Assembly (NCBI RefSeq): GCF_013282665.1
Contig: NZ_CP054041.1
Location: 620,001-684,000 of the forward strand
Length of the DNA: 64,000 bases
From: Listeria monocytogenes
GTDB taxonomy: Bacteria; Bacillota; Bacilli; Lactobacillales; Listeriaceae
Reading direction: 5' to 3'
A program made the position numbers and the translations under genes. Within the stretch, counting starts at the first letter, position 1, and every line of letters begins with the position of its first letter. Below the pieces are notes generated by a model. The model had not been told where the DNA came from and made no database searches. It saw only the letters and a program-made list of their open reading frames with translations. Positions 16,084 through 27,420 of the stretch are shown piece by piece.

Positions 16084-16831
16084 AGAATTTCTCGAAAAAG
16101 CTGACTCCTTGTAGCATCCCTTCAACAGAAACTTTGTGTTTCGCATTATCGTCAATGATAAATTGCACATTATCTGCCAAGCTTTCTTCTACTAGTGTTT
16201 GGTATAATTTTTCACTGTACGCAAAAGGTACCACATCATCTTTTTTGCCATGCCAAAGTAACAATGGTCGGTTGTTTATTTTGGTGATATTTTGAGTTAA
16301 ATCATATTTTTGTAGCGCTAAAATCCGTTCATCCACATCAAACGGAAATGTTAACCCTTGCGCCAACGCATATTTGGATAACTCTTTAGCAAAATCAACA
16401 TAATAGGCACTTCCCATTAAACTAACAGCTACTTTAATATTTTCATATAGCCCAAGAAGACCAAGCGAAGTAATAGCTCCCATGGAAACTCCGCCAACAC
16501 CGATACGATTCGCATCTGTTTTCCCAGCTTTAATTAGCTCATCTGTAATCAACGGGAACTCCGTAATATTTGTTTCAATCACATCCCAAAAAAATGTAGC
16601 TTGATCTTCCGGATTTGCTCCTTGTAGGCGCTCGCCATGCAACTTCGCATCTGGCAAAATCACGCGGAAGCCTCGTTGCGCAAGTAAATAACCATAATGT
16701 AAATATAATTCTTTTTGAGAAGTAAAGCCATGATAAAAGATAATCGTTGGTAACATTTTATCTGCATTTTCACTATTACTAATATGTAAAACTGGTATTC
16801 CCGCAATTTGTTCATTTTCCACTTGAATCAT
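16079..16831 (-). CDS. Alpha/beta hydrolase, YitV-like esterase
   Basis: A 250-residue alpha/beta hydrolase. An oxyanion-hole region FYHGFTSQKE (about 32) precedes the nucleophile elbow GGVSMGAIT (about 115); the acid lies around LWHGKKDDVVPF, and the late histidine is in DNAKHKVS. It resembles the YitV/prolyl-oligopeptidase-type esterases of Bacilli, and no natural substrate is known. It is read toward the DUF59 gene, but 64 bases with a Fur box and a new promoter separate the two. Confidence 0.88.
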   Translation of the reverse strand: MIQVENEQIAGIPVLHISNSENADKMLPTIIFYHGFTSQKELYLHYGYLLAQRGFRVILPDAKLHGERLQGANPEDQATFFWDVIETNITEFPLITDELIKAGKTDANRIGVGGVSMGAITSLGLLGLYENIKVAVSLMGSAYYVDFAKELSKYALAQGLTFPFDVDERILALQKYDLTQNITKINNRPLLLWHGKKDDVVPFAYSEKLYQTLVEESLADNVQFIIDDNAKHKVSVEGMLQGVSFFEKFL

Positions 16832-16981
16832 TGTGAAGCCTCATTTCTATTGGGTTTATTAAGCTATTGTAAAGGTCGGAATCATTTACAAAATGGTGAT
16901 AAACGTCTATCATTAATGTGTGCCCTTATTTTAGCATGAAGGGCAGCTTTGAACCAAACATATGAATTAAAGGAGCAAACT

Positions 16982-17794
16982 ATGTCTAAAAAATTAATCG
17001 TACTAGACCTTGATGGGACAACACTTAGAGATGATTTAACTATCTCTTCGCATACAAAAAGCACTTTAGAAAAGGCGCGCATGGCCGGTCATGAAGTAAT
17101 GATTGCGACTGGACGCCCATATCGAATTAGTGGTTCTTACTATCATGAACTCGGATTAACCACACCAATCGTAAATTTCAATGGTGCCGTGTATCATCAT
17201 CCTAGACTTACTACATTTGCGGAAGGCTATCACCATGCCATTGATTTACAAGTTGTTCACGAGTTACTTGATTTTTCCAACGGCTTTTCATTAGATAATA
17301 TCGCAGCAGAAGTACAAGATAATGTCTTCTTAAAAGAACGAAACAATAGCGTTCCCGAAACATTCCATTTAGGTACTGAAAATATTGTATTCGGAAACAT
17401 CCGTGATGCTATTAAGTCAGATGCTACTTCATTATTATTTTTCGGAAAAATGGACCAACTTGATTTAATTAGTAAACACTTGGATGAGTCTCTTTCTGGT
17501 GTTATTTCTCACCATACATGGGGTGCATCTGCCTGGCCAGCTGTAGAAATTATTAAATTCGGTATTCATAAAGCCATCGGCGTTCAAGCCGCTGCTAAAA
17601 CACTTGGTTTTGACCGTAAAGATATCATTGCATTTGGCGATGAAACGAATGATTTACAAATGCTTGATTATGCCGGCGTTGGTGTTGCTATGGGAAATGC
17701 CGCTGAATCCGTGAAAAATGTTGCCAACGTAGTAACAACATCTAATCAAGACGATGGTATCGCAGTCTATTTGGAAGAAAACTTAAACTTATAA
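16982..17794 (+). CDS. HAD-superfamily Cof-type phosphatase
   Basis: A 270-residue HAD IIB (Cof) hydrolase. Motif I is VLDLDGTTLRDD at the N-terminus, motif II is in MIATGRPYR, a lysine follows in HKAIGVQAA, and motif IV is IAFGDETNDLQML; the alpha/beta cap lies between about 85 and 185. These enzymes dephosphorylate small metabolites such as sugar phosphates and FMN, but the individual substrate is not predictable. AAAGGAG seven bases ahead of the ATG at 16982 fixes the start; 11 further codons are open upstream. It is divergent from the hydrolase gene. Confidence 0.9.
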   Translation: MSKKLIVLDLDGTTLRDDLTISSHTKSTLEKARMAGHEVMIATGRPYRISGSYYHELGLTTPIVNFNGAVYHHPRLTTFAEGYHHAIDLQVVHELLDFSNGFSLDNIAAEVQDNVFLKERNNSVPETFHLGTENIVFGNIRDAIKSDATSLLFFGKMDQLDLISKHLDESLSGVISHHTWGASAWPAVEIIKFGIHKAIGVQAAAKTLGFDRKDIIAFGDETNDLQMLDYAGVGVAMGNAAESVKNVANVVTTSNQDDGIAVYLEENLNL

Positions 17795-17875
17795 TAAAAA
17801 GCTGCAAGTAATGTCTTACAAAAGTTAGGAATGCTAATTTTTGATTCAAGAGCCATTACTTTGCAGCTTTTTTAC
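17795..17875. terminator. Long-loop bidirectional terminator
   Basis: AAAAAGCTGCAAGTAATG pairs with CATTACTTTGCAGCTTTTTT across a loop of about 38 bases, ending in T-runs on either strand, between convergent genes. Confidence 0.8.
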
Positions 17876-18774
17876 ATCATTTTATTTTTATACATCGCCA
17901 TTGCTAATTTTTGATCTGCTTCTGAACGAAAATCACCGAATACGCTTGAGGTCTCCATGACATTAATAAATGCTTTAGAGTCAAATTCTCCCACAATGTG
18001 CGTAATATCATATAGTTCATAACGCGTAATCACCATAATAAGCATTGCTACATCTTCCTTTGAATAGCCTCCCATTGCATCAACAACCGTAATTCCGCGC
18101 ACCATATTTTCATGGATTGCTTTAATTACTGTTTCGGAATGTTGCGTCATAATCATCACTGTCAATTTCTGATGTCTTGTATGAATAATATCGATGACTC
18201 TGCTTTGAACGTATAAAGAAATGAGCGTATATAGCGCAAATGTCCAATCATATGCAAAGCCCGCTACAATAATAATAACTCCATTTAGAAGCAAGAAGTA
18301 TTTCCCGAAAGAACGTCCTGTTTTAATAGTGATATACATTGCGACTATATCTAGTCCGCCAGTAGAGATACCGAATTTCAAAGCCAGACCAATCCCTACA
18401 GATGCAATTAATGCACCAAAAATGGCATTAAGCAAAATATCATTAGATACTTGTACCTCTGGAATAACAATTAAGAAAAAGGACATAAAAGCAACTGTCA
18501 AAAAGCTGAAAACAGTAAATGATTTCCCAACTTTTAACCAACCTAAAATTGCCACTGGAATATTTAATAACAGAACGAGCAGCCCTGTTGAAATAGAAAT
18601 ATTCATTGAATCACGTAACATGTCTGAACCTAGTTGTGCAACCCCATTTAATCCAGCTGCATAAACTTGTGCTGGTATTAAAAAGAAGTTCATGCCTATT
18701 GCATTTAAAAGTGCTGCTATTATTGCAATGGCGGTTTTTTTAGCATACTCTTTATATACTATTTTTGAACTCAT
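17872..18774 (-). CDS. YitT-family membrane protein (DUF161/DUF2179)
   Basis: A 300-residue protein with five or six N-terminal membrane segments (about 15-200), including the family hallmark ISTGGLDIVAMYI, and a soluble C-terminal DUF2179 domain (about 205-290) containing HIVGEFDSKAFINVM. Bacillus and Listeria encode several paralogues with unknown function, sometimes proposed as transporters. Its ATG at 18774 follows AAAAAAGGAGAG; a longer in-frame reading (23 more codons) includes that ribosome site and is unlikely. Confidence 0.9.
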   Translation of the reverse strand: MSSKIVYKEYAKKTAIAIIAALLNAIGMNFFLIPAQVYAAGLNGVAQLGSDMLRDSMNISISTGLLVLLLNIPVAILGWLKVGKSFTVFSFLTVAFMSFFLIVIPEVQVSNDILLNAIFGALIASVGIGLALKFGISTGGLDIVAMYITIKTGRSFGKYFLLLNGVIIIVAGFAYDWTFALYTLISLYVQSRVIDIIHTRHQKLTVMIMTQHSETVIKAIHENMVRGITVVDAMGGYSKEDVAMLIMVITRYELYDITHIVGEFDSKAFINVMETSSVFGDFRSEADQKLAMAMYKNKMM

Positions 18775-18857
18775 TTTCTTCTCTCCTTTTTTGGCCCTAA
18801 CATAACATACCAACTTTCCAGAGAAAAGAGAAGTCTTTTTCATTATTTTTTTGATTT

Positions 18858-19220
18858 TTAATTAAATAATGGATAGCCGCCTGATAAATAGAAGCCTAAC
18901 GAGATGGTAATCACTACTACAATTACAAAAATCATCAAAAACATTCCTGTTGGTTTTTGTTGTTTTCTATAACTAAGTAGCATCTCCACAACACCAATTA
19001 CAATGAGTCCCATCAGAATTTTAAATATCGCCAGAATCCAACTTTGCTCTATGCTGTATTTGACCATCATAATTCCACTCAAAATAACAAGTATATAAAA
19101 AACTCGATTAATCATTTGTAACATTGTAAAGCTTTTTGTCGATTTCGAATAAATGAGTAGAGCTGTAACCGTTAGTACAACAATAGCCACCCATGAAATC
19201 AAATGAATATAACCCCACAT
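18858..19220 (-). CDS. YisL-like membrane protein (DUF1516)
   Basis: A 120-residue protein with four predicted membrane helices, for example [15 protein letters not shown] at 12-26 and [20 protein letters not shown] near the end. It corresponds to DUF1516 (B. subtilis YisL), of unknown function. It lies 19 bases downstream of the yisK-like gene, and yisK/yisL neighbour addAB in Bacillus too, so it probably ends the addB-addA-yisK-yisL transcript. Confidence 0.85.
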   Translation of the reverse strand: MWGYIHLISWVAIVVLTVTALLIYSKSTKSFTMLQMINRVFYILVILSGIMMVKYSIEQSWILAIFKILMGLIVIGVVEMLLSYRKQQKPTGMFLMIFVIVVVITISLGFYLSGGYPLFN

Positions 19221-19239
19221 AATACATCCCTCTTTCTTA

Positions 19240-20088
19240 TTAAGATTTTTTCACTTTGTTAATCAGTGTCCCAATTTTATCAATAGTAATTTCGATAATG
19301 TCCCCATTCTGTAGAAAAGTTGGTGGTGTCATTCCATTTCCCACACCGCTTGGAGTCCCTGTAGCAATTATATCTCCCGGAAGCAGCGTATGCCCTTTGG
19401 ATAAATCTGAAATAATTCTCGCTAAGTTAAATATAAATTTATCGGTAGAGTCAGACTGTCTTACTTCGCCATTAACCTTGGTTTCAATGTGGAAAACAAG
19501 CTCTTTGTTCGCGTTATTTTCCAATACGAATGGACCAATCGGACAACTTGCATCAAGACTTTTCCCTAAATAAAATTGTTTATGTTTTTTCTGAAGATCG
19601 CGAGCTGTAATATCATTTAAAATAGTAAATCCAAAGATGGCAGATAAAGCCTCTTGTTCAGATACGTCTCTTACTTTCTCCCCTATAATAACAGCAAGTT
19701 CTCCCTCATAATCTAATTGGCTCGTTATATTTTGATGTAGCTCAATATTGCCATTATGTGGTAATAGACTATTAGCACTCTTTGTAAATACAAGAATGTG
19801 CTCTGGAACGTCTTCCTTGCTTCCCATCTCTAGCACATGATTATAATAGTTTTTTCCAATTGCAATAATGTTATTTGGCGGAACAAAAGGTACTTGAATT
19901 TCTACTTCGGCTAAATCGATATGCCCGTCAATTCCTGTTAATTCTGGAACAAACGGTTTTTCTTTAATAAAATCTAAAAGAGTAGCTGGCGGATTCGAAA
20001 AAACTGTTCCAGCAGGGATGATTTTATTGTCAGGTGTTAAAATACCATAAGCCAAATCCCCTTCATACAGATAACTCAACCATTTCAT
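19240..20088 (-). CDS. Fumarylacetoacetate-hydrolase-family protein, YisK-like
   Basis: A 282-residue protein of the FAH family. The fold's metal-binding core is visible: [14 protein letters not shown], then [12 protein letters not shown] (acidic ligand near 130), the second site [12 protein letters not shown], and the C-terminal [15 protein letters not shown] proteins hydrolyse or decarboxylate acylpyruvates or oxaloacetate with Mg or Mn. B. subtilis YisK belongs to this group and is linked to cell-wall elongation (recalled). The ATG directly follows the addA stop (TAAATG), implying translational coupling to addA. Confidence 0.9.
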   Translation of the reverse strand: MKWLSYLYEGDLAYGILTPDNKIIPAGTVFSNPPATLLDFIKEKPFVPELTGIDGHIDLAEVEIQVPFVPPNNIIAIGKNYYNHVLEMGSKEDVPEHILVFTKSANSLLPHNGNIELHQNITSQLDYEGELAVIIGEKVRDVSEQEALSAIFGFTILNDITARDLQKKHKQFYLGKSLDASCPIGPFVLENNANKELVFHIETKVNGEVRQSDSTDKFIFNLARIISDLSKGHTLLPGDIIATGTPSGVGNGMTPPTFLQNGDIIEITIDKIGTLINKVKKS

Positions 20089-23000
20089 TTAAAGACCTTC
20101 CTTTGTGTTTATTTGGCATATATGTTGTCCATCGAAGAAATATAAATAAGCTGCAGCGACTTCTTTACCGCTAATCGCTTGAATCGCTTCTGCATAAAGC
20201 TTGATTTGAATATGATATCGTTCTTTCATTACTTTTTCAGCAGCGTTCCAATCAGCATATCTTCCTTCTATTTTGTCTGTTTTATAATCAATTAAAGTAA
20301 TCGTTTCTTCCTCTTCTATCATGCTATCCACAACACCTTGAATAAGTACTCGTTCGTCTAAATCAACGTTTTCATACAACTCTGACACAGGAAGCAAATA
20401 ACTAAATGGCACTTCGCGTTTTACTAAATCTTTTTTCTGAAGCATTGTTTTCCCTAATGGAGATTCAAAGAAATCTAATATTTGTTTAATGTTAATTGCT
20501 TTAATTTGCACTTCTGTTAAGATATCTTTTTCTTGCATCATTTGTAAAAGTTGTTCCAAATCTTCCTTTGTAGGTTTATAATCTAACGAAACTGCTTGCA
20601 TAAGAGTATGCATTGCCGTACCAATTTCTGTTGCAGAGAGTTTATTTTTTTGTAAGAATTTGGGTCTATCTAGTGATACTTTTTGGAATTCTTTTAACAG
20701 GGTAGTATCACTCCAGCTATCTTGCAAAGAAAATTGCCGCTTAAGCTCTGTGACGGACTGTTTAGCACGTATTTCAGTTGCCGCTTCATTTTGGTACTCA
20801 TACTCCATATATCGCTGAATTTCGTCCTTATATGGACTTTGAACAGGCACTGGCTGATGTTCTTTTATATTCTCCAACCACTTATCTGATTCTGTCTTTT
20901 CTATGTCATTAGCTAGAAACATTTCTTTTGTTTTTATTTCAATTTGTAGTTTCATCTCTGTTGAAAGTGTTTGAATCATTTCTTCACACAACAATTCTTT
21001 AAAAGCAGGATGTCTAATCGTTGCGTTTCCTATCCAATCCAAATAGCATTTCGCTTTCGCTCTTGTGGATGCAGGTAGAATAGTTTCTTTTTCTTTTGCA
21101 ACTTGCAACCAGTTTTTGCTTGTTTTTTCAAAATCAGGTACCGTTGCTACTAAAATTAACTTTTCTTCTGCACGAGTAAGCGCAACATACAAAACACGCA
21201 TCTCTTCTGCAATCATTTCACGAGATTTTTTTTGCTTTATTGCCTGCTGCATTATCGTTGGGTAAACAATCATTTTCTCAACATCTCGGTAATTAGATGC
21301 AAAACCATAATCTTTATCTAACAATGTTTTGCTATAAATATCCCGCATATTAAACTTTCTACTTAGCCCAGAAACAATAACTACAGGAAATTCCAACCCT
21401 TTGCTCGCATGGATTGTCATCATGCGAACAACATCTTCTTTTTCACCAAGTGTTTTTGCGGTCCCTAGGTCATCACCTCGAACTTCTAATCGTTCAACAA
21501 AACGGATAAAACGGAACAGACCACGGAAAGATGTTTTTTCATATTGGTTAGCGCGGTCGTATAATGCTCGTAAATTAGCTTGGCGTTGTTTGCCACCTGG
21601 TAAGCCACCCACAAATTCATAAAAATTAGTTTCTTGATAGATTTGCCATATCAATGACGTTAAATTTTCTCGAATGGACAATTCACGCCAATTGTTTAAT
21701 TGTTGAACAAAGTTACTAATTTTATTCGCTGTTTCCGAAACGGTTATGTCTTTATAAGCTAACAAAGCGTCATAAAAATACCCTTTCTTCTTGGCCATAC
21801 GAACTTGCCCCAACTCTTCTTCATTTAGGCCAATTATTGGTGAACGTAAAACAGCAGCAAGTGGAATATCTTGGTAAGGATTATCTACTACTTTCATAAG
21901 CGCAATCATTGTAGCTACTTCTGTTGTTTCAAAATAACCTGAGTTATTATTCGCATAAAAAGGGATATCTTGAATTTTCATTGCTTCTTCCATGTCCGGA
22001 GCGCTCGTCATCGCCCTTGATAAAATAACGATATCTCTGTATTGAATAGGCCTATTTTGTTTGAGTTTTTTATCATAAATAGGAAACTTATCGTCTATCA
22101 TTTCTCTGATTTTCATGGCAATCGCGCGTGATTCTACTTGATTTTTTTGTAATTCTTGAGGCGATAATTCATCTTCTATTTCTGTATCTTCAGACTTCAT
22201 ATCAATTAGTAAAAGCTCCGTCGCCATCGCGTTTGTTTCAGGAAAATTTGCACCTAAAGTCAATTCTGCGGCGGTATCATAATCAATTTCAGCAATGTGT
22301 TTATCCATCAATTGATGAAATATAAAGTTGGTAGCATCTAAAACTTCTTTCCTACTCCTAAAATTCTGCGATAAATCAATGCGTATCCCATTTCCACTGC
22401 CATCTTGTTGGAATGCTTGATACTTCGTCATAAATAGCGTTGGCTCTGCTAAACGAAAGCGATAGATAGATTGTTTCACATCTCCAACCATGAATAGATT
22501 CCCCTGCGCTTCACTGGGGTTCGTTATAAGGCGTAGAATAGTTTCTTGCACCATATTGGTATCTTGATACTCATCGATTAATACTTCTTTAAATTGTTTT
22601 TGATAATTTTGAGCAACTTCTGAAGCTTTATTCTCATTCAATAAAATCTTTAATGCTAAGTGTTCTAAATCGTTAAAGTCTAATACTCCTCTTTGTTGTT
22701 TTTCTTCAAAGAAATTTGTAGCAAATTTTTTGACTAATTCGCTCAAAGTTTGGATATCTGGCTTCATTTTTTCTAAGTCAGATAAGTAATTTACTTCTTC
22801 TCTCGAAAACCAGTCAGTTACGATATTTTTCATTTCTTTTTTAGCCGCATCTCGAAATTTCTTCGTTTCTTCCACATATATCTCATCATAATCACTTTTG
22901 TTTTTAAGTGTCGGAATACGCTTGAAATCTATGTTTTCAATAGATGTTTTCAGGTGTGTCCAGCTACTCCAGTTCAACTCTGACAATGCTTGAATTTGGG

Positions 23001-23796
23001 ATAAGTCATTTTCTAGAGTAGCTAAATAAGGTGCTGGACCACTAGTTTCATTTGCATAATCTATTGCGTTTAATAAATAGTTTTTAGCTTGATTAATTCT
23101 TAATTCAATATCTTCTTTAATAATTGGAAAATAAGGTAACTCTACAATCGAAGTAATCTTTTCTGTATTATAAAAGTTCACCATTGCTTCTAACCAAGCG
23201 TTTGGGTCTGGGTTGGCTCTTGAAAAATCATATAGTTTAGATATTAATGCGTTCAATTCTGCATCTGAACGATCTCCTGTAAAAGATTCTACCAAATGAA
23301 AAAAAGGTTCATTATTTTCGATACTATATTCTTGTTCTAGCAAACTTTCTAAAACCTCATCGCGAATCATGCTGCTTTCGATTGGCTCGATTAAGCGAAA
23401 ACTTGGGTCAATATCTGCCTCAAAATAGTATTTTCGAATAATTTCTAAACAAAAGGAATGGAGGGTTGAAATAGAAGCATAGTTAAGTAATGCCACTTGT
23501 CTTTTCAGATGGGCTGAATCTGGATTTTGTCCCAGAGCTTCTTCCAGTCCTTTGCCTATTCTAAACTTCATTTCAGCAGCTGAAGCATTCGTGAAAGTTA
23601 CAATTAGTAACTCATCTACATTTAGGTTTGTTGACTCATCTATTAACTTTTCAATGATTCTAGTGACCAGGACAGCTGTTTTCCCAGAGCCAGCAGCAGC
23701 AGCTACAAGTATATTATTGCCTTTAGCCTGGATAGCTTTCCATTGGTCGTCTGTCCATAATGATCCATCTGGTTTTGACGGTATATTTAAACTCAT
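20089..23796 (-). CDS. addA: ATP-dependent helicase/nuclease subunit A
   Basis: A 1235-residue UvrD-type helicase with a C-terminal RecB-family nuclease, the normal AddA size. Walker A is AAAAGSGKTAVLV (about 33), motif II is VLIDEYQDTNM (about 410), motif III is VGDVKQSIYRFR, and motifs V and VI are TIHASKGLEF and LYVALTRAEEKL. The nuclease core TLIDYKTDKIEG (about 1170) supplies the catalytic Asp and Lys. With AddB it resects double-strand ends and loads RecA at Chi. It follows addB with one base between. Confidence 0.97.
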   Translation of the reverse strand: MSLNIPSKPDGSLWTDDQWKAIQAKGNNILVAAAAGSGKTAVLVTRIIEKLIDESTNLNVDELLIVTFTNASAAEMKFRIGKGLEEALGQNPDSAHLKRQVALLNYASISTLHSFCLEIIRKYYFEADIDPSFRLIEPIESSMIRDEVLESLLEQEYSIENNEPFFHLVESFTGDRSDAELNALISKLYDFSRANPDPNAWLEAMVNFYNTEKITSIVELPYFPIIKEDIELRINQAKNYLLNAIDYANETSGPAPYLATLENDLSQIQALSELNWSSWTHLKTSIENIDFKRIPTLKNKSDYDEIYVEETKKFRDAAKKEMKNIVTDWFSREEVNYLSDLEKMKPDIQTLSELVKKFATNFFEEKQQRGVLDFNDLEHLALKILLNENKASEVAQNYQKQFKEVLIDEYQDTNMVQETILRLITNPSEAQGNLFMVGDVKQSIYRFRLAEPTLFMTKYQAFQQDGSGNGIRIDLSQNFRSRKEVLDATNFIFHQLMDKHIAEIDYDTAAELTLGANFPETNAMATELLLIDMKSEDTEIEDELSPQELQKNQVESRAIAMKIREMIDDKFPIYDKKLKQNRPIQYRDIVILSRAMTSAPDMEEAMKIQDIPFYANNNSGYFETTEVATMIALMKVVDNPYQDIPLAAVLRSPIIGLNEEELGQVRMAKKKGYFYDALLAYKDITVSETANKISNFVQQLNNWRELSIRENLTSLIWQIYQETNFYEFVGGLPGGKQRQANLRALYDRANQYEKTSFRGLFRFIRFVERLEVRGDDLGTAKTLGEKEDVVRMMTIHASKGLEFPVVIVSGLSRKFNMRDIYSKTLLDKDYGFASNYRDVEKMIVYPTIMQQAIKQKKSREMIAEEMRVLYVALTRAEEKLILVATVPDFEKTSKNWLQVAKEKETILPASTRAKAKCYLDWIGNATIRHPAFKELLCEEMIQTLSTEMKLQIEIKTKEMFLANDIEKTESDKWLENIKEHQPVPVQSPYKDEIQRYMEYEYQNEAATEIRAKQSVTELKRQFSLQDSWSDTTLLKEFQKVSLDRPKFLQKNKLSATEIGTAMHTLMQAVSLDYKPTKEDLEQLLQMMQEKDILTEVQIKAINIKQILDFFESPLGKTMLQKKDLVKREVPFSYLLPVSELYENVDLDERVLIQGVVDSMIEEEETITLIDYKTDKIEGRYADWNAAEKVMKERYHIQIKLYAEAIQAISGKEVAAAYLYFFDGQHICQINTKEGL

Positions 23797-23797
23797 G

Positions 23798-26700
23798 CTA
23801 CTGCGTCCCTCCTTCCATATCCATTTTTGTTAAAATTGTTTCTGCTTTTTCATTAGCTAAATGTCTATATTGATTACTTGTTAAGGATGGATCAAATCTA
23901 CAAAATGAACGGAAACCGCAAAATTGGCAAGGCGTTCTTTCTTTTAGTTTATATGGATTAATTGAAACTGCTCCATCAAGTATTTTATTTCCAGCTTCTT
24001 GGTATTTATGACGGACAAATTGTCGCATTTTATCAAATTCTGCTCTTGTTGCAGTTCTGGATCTCGCACTCAACTCTCCATTTTGTTTTATTTCTGCTGG
24101 AATAATAGTAGATGTTTTTCCTTTTTCAAGCGTCATATCCATTAATGACACAGCTACGGGATCAGATAAAATCAATCCCTTCATTTTGGAACTTTTTTGT
24201 AATTCTTTGGCGATAGCCTCATCACTTAATTCTTTCTCTGCATGTACATATTGATTATGCATATGGAAATAAAGTACTCCAGCTGGTTCTGCCGTTTTGC
24301 CAATCATTTTTTGTGCATTAGTTACTACAATATCCAGATACGTAAGCATTTGAAGTGCTAAACCATAATAGACTTCTGTGAGCGCCAAATCATGCGAACT
24401 TGATTTATAATCTATAATGCGTAGGAATGTTCGATCATCTTGTTCTGCCATGTCAATTCTATCAATTCGCCCTTGTAAAAGAAGTTCACTATCTGATTGT
24501 AGAGGGATTTTTAATGGTGGAATATCTCCTTTCAACCCAAAATCAACTTCTAATCCAACAGGACGAAACGCACTACTTTTGGCTTGTTCATTTAAAACGG
24601 TTGTTGCCCTCGTTATAATTTGGAGCAATTTGTACTGAATATATTCCATTCGTTTAGAGCTAAGCAAAATTTCATGCTGGATTTTAGGAGCTAGAAATGT
24701 CATTGCAAGTTTCGCCATTTGCTTACATTCATCTTCTGTTAAATTGCCCCAATCCAGATTATTTCTTTTTAGTTCTGCTGAGATCCATTCCATTGCTCCA
24801 TGGAAAATCTCTCCCATATCAACAGCTTGCAACTGAAAATGCCCTCGCTCTTCTAATTTTAAGCCATATTGAGCATAATGTTGGAACTCACAACTGAAAA
24901 ATTTCTCCATTCTTGAAACACTTGCATGAATGGTTTCTCCAAATAAATTTTTGGCAGTTGTTTCTTGCAATGGTTTTGTTTTATTTTCATAATATAGACT
25001 TGATAACACTTGCTTAGCTATTATTGACTCTTTTTCATTTTCAAAATAACTATTGTAGGCATCCCACCATACACTAGAAAGCGTGTAACCTCGTTTATAC
25101 ATTTGTAATTGCGTTGTCAATAAGCCTAATGTTGCTTGCTTAGAGCGAATGTAACTACTTTGTTCAGCATCACTTAATAGGCTTGGGTCTGTTAAATAAA
25201 CTGATTCTTTTAGTTCTTTAAACTGTCCTTTTATCTTCCTTAAATAATTGGATTCGCTTAATAGTTTTCCTTCTTCATCAGCGGCAGGATAACTAAGAAA
25301 TAATTTGTCACTAGGGAGACTTATTATTTTATATGCTAATAAGTCTTCTTCACCAATATTATTTTTTGCTGATGGTTTCAATTTACTGTCTTCAGCACGC
25401 AATGCATCTCTATCCTGATCTGAAAAAATCCCTTTATCCTTTTGACGTAGCGGCATAACCCCGTCATTCATTCCAATAGCAAAAATCACTTTCATATCCA
25501 GCAATTTCGCATTCTCCATATCAGATAAAACTACTTGGTCTAAAGAAGGTGGTAGAAGCGAAAATTCAAGAGCATCCAGACCCGTTCCAATAATTTCAGT
25601 AAAACTATCTAAGTCTAATGTTTCTTCTCCTAAAACTTCTACAAATTCATCCAAAAGTGCGGAAATAGAACTCCATGCTTGTTCATGTTCTCGCGCAAGT
25701 TCTAAATAGCCTTGCTCTTCTGCCCTTTGTCTCCATGACTCTAAGCGTTCTACAGCATTTACTTGCTCCAAATAATGATAAAGAGCTAGAGCAAACTCCA
25801 TCCCTGTTTTTGCTTTCCTTAGATTTAATTCTAAAGTAGAAAGTGGATTCACTATATGACTCCTCATCTCATTAATGATAGATTGCATATGAATCTCCTC
25901 ATCTGTTTGCGGTAGCACATTAGTGGATAGTCCACGGATTTTCCGGTACATCCAGTCCCCTTCTTTTTCCCACTTCCATTTATTTTGAATACCATTTTCT
26001 AATACATAGTTTTCCAGAATATCCGCTTTACGTCGGTTAAGGCTTGATTTTTCGGTAATATCAAAGAAAAACTCCGTCTTAACTGCTTGAAAGATTGGTT
26101 CGTACTTCCAGTTAAATAGAATAGCATCTAAGCTAGAACGAATAAACTCGATAAACGGATGTTTAGCCATAGCCCTCTTTTTATCAATAAAAATAGGAAT
26201 ATTATATGCTTCCATCACTGTTTCACATAAAACGTCATAATCTCCAAGATTTCTTGTCAAAATAGCTATATCACGGTATCTGTACCCATTTAATGCTAGT
26301 TGACGAATTTCACGAGCAATCCCTTCTATTTCTGCGCGTCTGTTATTCGCTTGATGGATTTTTAAATTTTGAGGTTCGTTTTTGAAAGGCATAAATTTGT
26401 TATGACCCCAAGTATCAGCTAAAAAGGCTAGTGATTCAGTTTTTGCTCGCTTATTCTCTAAGAAAAACTTGTTTTCCTCGACTTGAGTGCCATTTACTTT
26501 GGCCAACTCTAATAGAGCATAATACGCTTCTGTACTTGCTTTAAACATACTGTACTCCTCTAGTCCGTGCTGGATTTCAGGAACATTAAGCGTTAAAGAA
26601 ACCGTTACTTTATCACATTTCCGCATTAATTCTCCAATGACCGTCAGCTCTTGTTTTGAGAAAGAAGTAAAACCATCAATGACGATTTCAGTCTGATTTA

Positions 26701-27271
26701 AATAATCACTGTCAGCAATTTTTTCCGAAAGTAATCTCAAATAATCTTCATTTTCGAGGAATTTATCTGCTAATAATTCCTCATACTTTTGATAAATTAG
26801 CGAGATATCATGCACTTTATTATTCACACTTGTAGACAGATTCGTAGCGCTTTGAATCATGTCTTCTATAGAAACCTCTTCTTGTTTCATTTCTTTAAAT
26901 AAATTCGCTAACTCTGAATAAAAACCCTTTCTAGAAGTAGCTCTTGAAAATATTTTTAATTTATCTTTTTGATCAAGAGCTGCTTTTCTGATAACCATTT
27001 CTATACCCGTCTGACTTAAGAAAGTTTTAGATAAACCACCAGTTTCTTGAAGAATTTTCCAAGCTAAACGGCTAAAACTAAATATTTGTGTCCCAAGCAT
27101 ACCTGCTAAATTTTCCTTATTTAAAAAGCTTGTCTCCATCTGAAATGTCATTTGATCTGGGACAATAAAGATATATGTTTTAGAGTTTTTTTTGATTTTC
27201 TCTCCGACCTCATCCATTAAATGAGTTGTTTTACCTGTTCCTGATCTACCTGCAATTATTTGAAGTGTCAT
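23798..27271 (-). CDS. addB: ATP-dependent helicase/nuclease subunit B
   Basis: A 1157-residue AddB/RexB protein. A Walker A ([10 protein letters not shown]) sits at residues 8-17. The middle is an inactivated helicase fold, and a RecB-type nuclease lies near the C-terminus ([14 protein letters not shown], about 965). Four cysteines, one in [10 protein letters not shown] and three in [12 protein letters not shown], match the 4Fe-4S staple that marks the AddB branch, so it is addB rather than rexB. The subunit recognises Chi and cuts one strand. It heads the addB-addA-yisK-yisL operon; its promoter should lie in 27272-27378. Confidence 0.97.
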   Translation of the reverse strand: MTLQIIAGRSGTGKTTHLMDEVGEKIKKNSKTYIFIVPDQMTFQMETSFLNKENLAGMLGTQIFSFSRLAWKILQETGGLSKTFLSQTGIEMVIRKAALDQKDKLKIFSRATSRKGFYSELANLFKEMKQEEVSIEDMIQSATNLSTSVNNKVHDISLIYQKYEELLADKFLENEDYLRLLSEKIADSDYLNQTEIVIDGFTSFSKQELTVIGELMRKCDKVTVSLTLNVPEIQHGLEEYSMFKASTEAYYALLELAKVNGTQVEENKFFLENKRAKTESLAFLADTWGHNKFMPFKNEPQNLKIHQANNRRAEIEGIAREIRQLALNGYRYRDIAILTRNLGDYDVLCETVMEAYNIPIFIDKKRAMAKHPFIEFIRSSLDAILFNWKYEPIFQAVKTEFFFDITEKSSLNRRKADILENYVLENGIQNKWKWEKEGDWMYRKIRGLSTNVLPQTDEEIHMQSIINEMRSHIVNPLSTLELNLRKAKTGMEFALALYHYLEQVNAVERLESWRQRAEEQGYLELAREHEQAWSSISALLDEFVEVLGEETLDLDSFTEIIGTGLDALEFSLLPPSLDQVVLSDMENAKLLDMKVIFAIGMNDGVMPLRQKDKGIFSDQDRDALRAEDSKLKPSAKNNIGEEDLLAYKIISLPSDKLFLSYPAADEEGKLLSESNYLRKIKGQFKELKESVYLTDPSLLSDAEQSSYIRSKQATLGLLTTQLQMYKRGYTLSSVWWDAYNSYFENEKESIIAKQVLSSLYYENKTKPLQETTAKNLFGETIHASVSRMEKFFSCEFQHYAQYGLKLEERGHFQLQAVDMGEIFHGAMEWISAELKRNNLDWGNLTEDECKQMAKLAMTFLAPKIQHEILLSSKRMEYIQYKLLQIITRATTVLNEQAKSSAFRPVGLEVDFGLKGDIPPLKIPLQSDSELLLQGRIDRIDMAEQDDRTFLRIIDYKSSSHDLALTEVYYGLALQMLTYLDIVVTNAQKMIGKTAEPAGVLYFHMHNQYVHAEKELSDEAIAKELQKSSKMKGLILSDPVAVSLMDMTLEKGKTSTIIPAEIKQNGELSARSRTATRAEFDKMRQFVRHKYQEAGNKILDGAVSINPYKLKERTPCQFCGFRSFCRFDPSLTSNQYRHLANEKAETILTKMDMEGGTQ

Positions 27272-27376
27272 ACTCTCACCACCGAACGTATGTTTTTATT
27301 TAGTTTACCATATTTGAGCAATCTGTCCAGAACTTTTTTCAAGGCATTTTTTGCTTGAAAATTTATAAAACAGCTC

Positions 27377-27412
27377 AAAAAAACTAAGATAGCTCTTACT
27401 ATCTTAGTTTTT
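27377..27412. terminator. Terminator between the IDEAL-domain gene and addB
   Basis: AAAAACTAAGATAG, six-base loop, CTATCTTAGTTTTT: a perfect 14-bp stem with T's on both strands. It insulates addB from the upstream IDEAL-domain gene. Confidence 0.93.
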
Positions 27413-27420
27413 CATATATT

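Noticed and set aside
17831-17920. TGCTAATTTTTGAT occurs both in the long terminator loop (17831-17844) and in the 3' end of the neighbouring YitT-family gene (17907-17920).
   Set aside because: A single 14-base AT-rich match 76 bases apart is likely chance or a small local duplication; no mechanism or boundary is visible.
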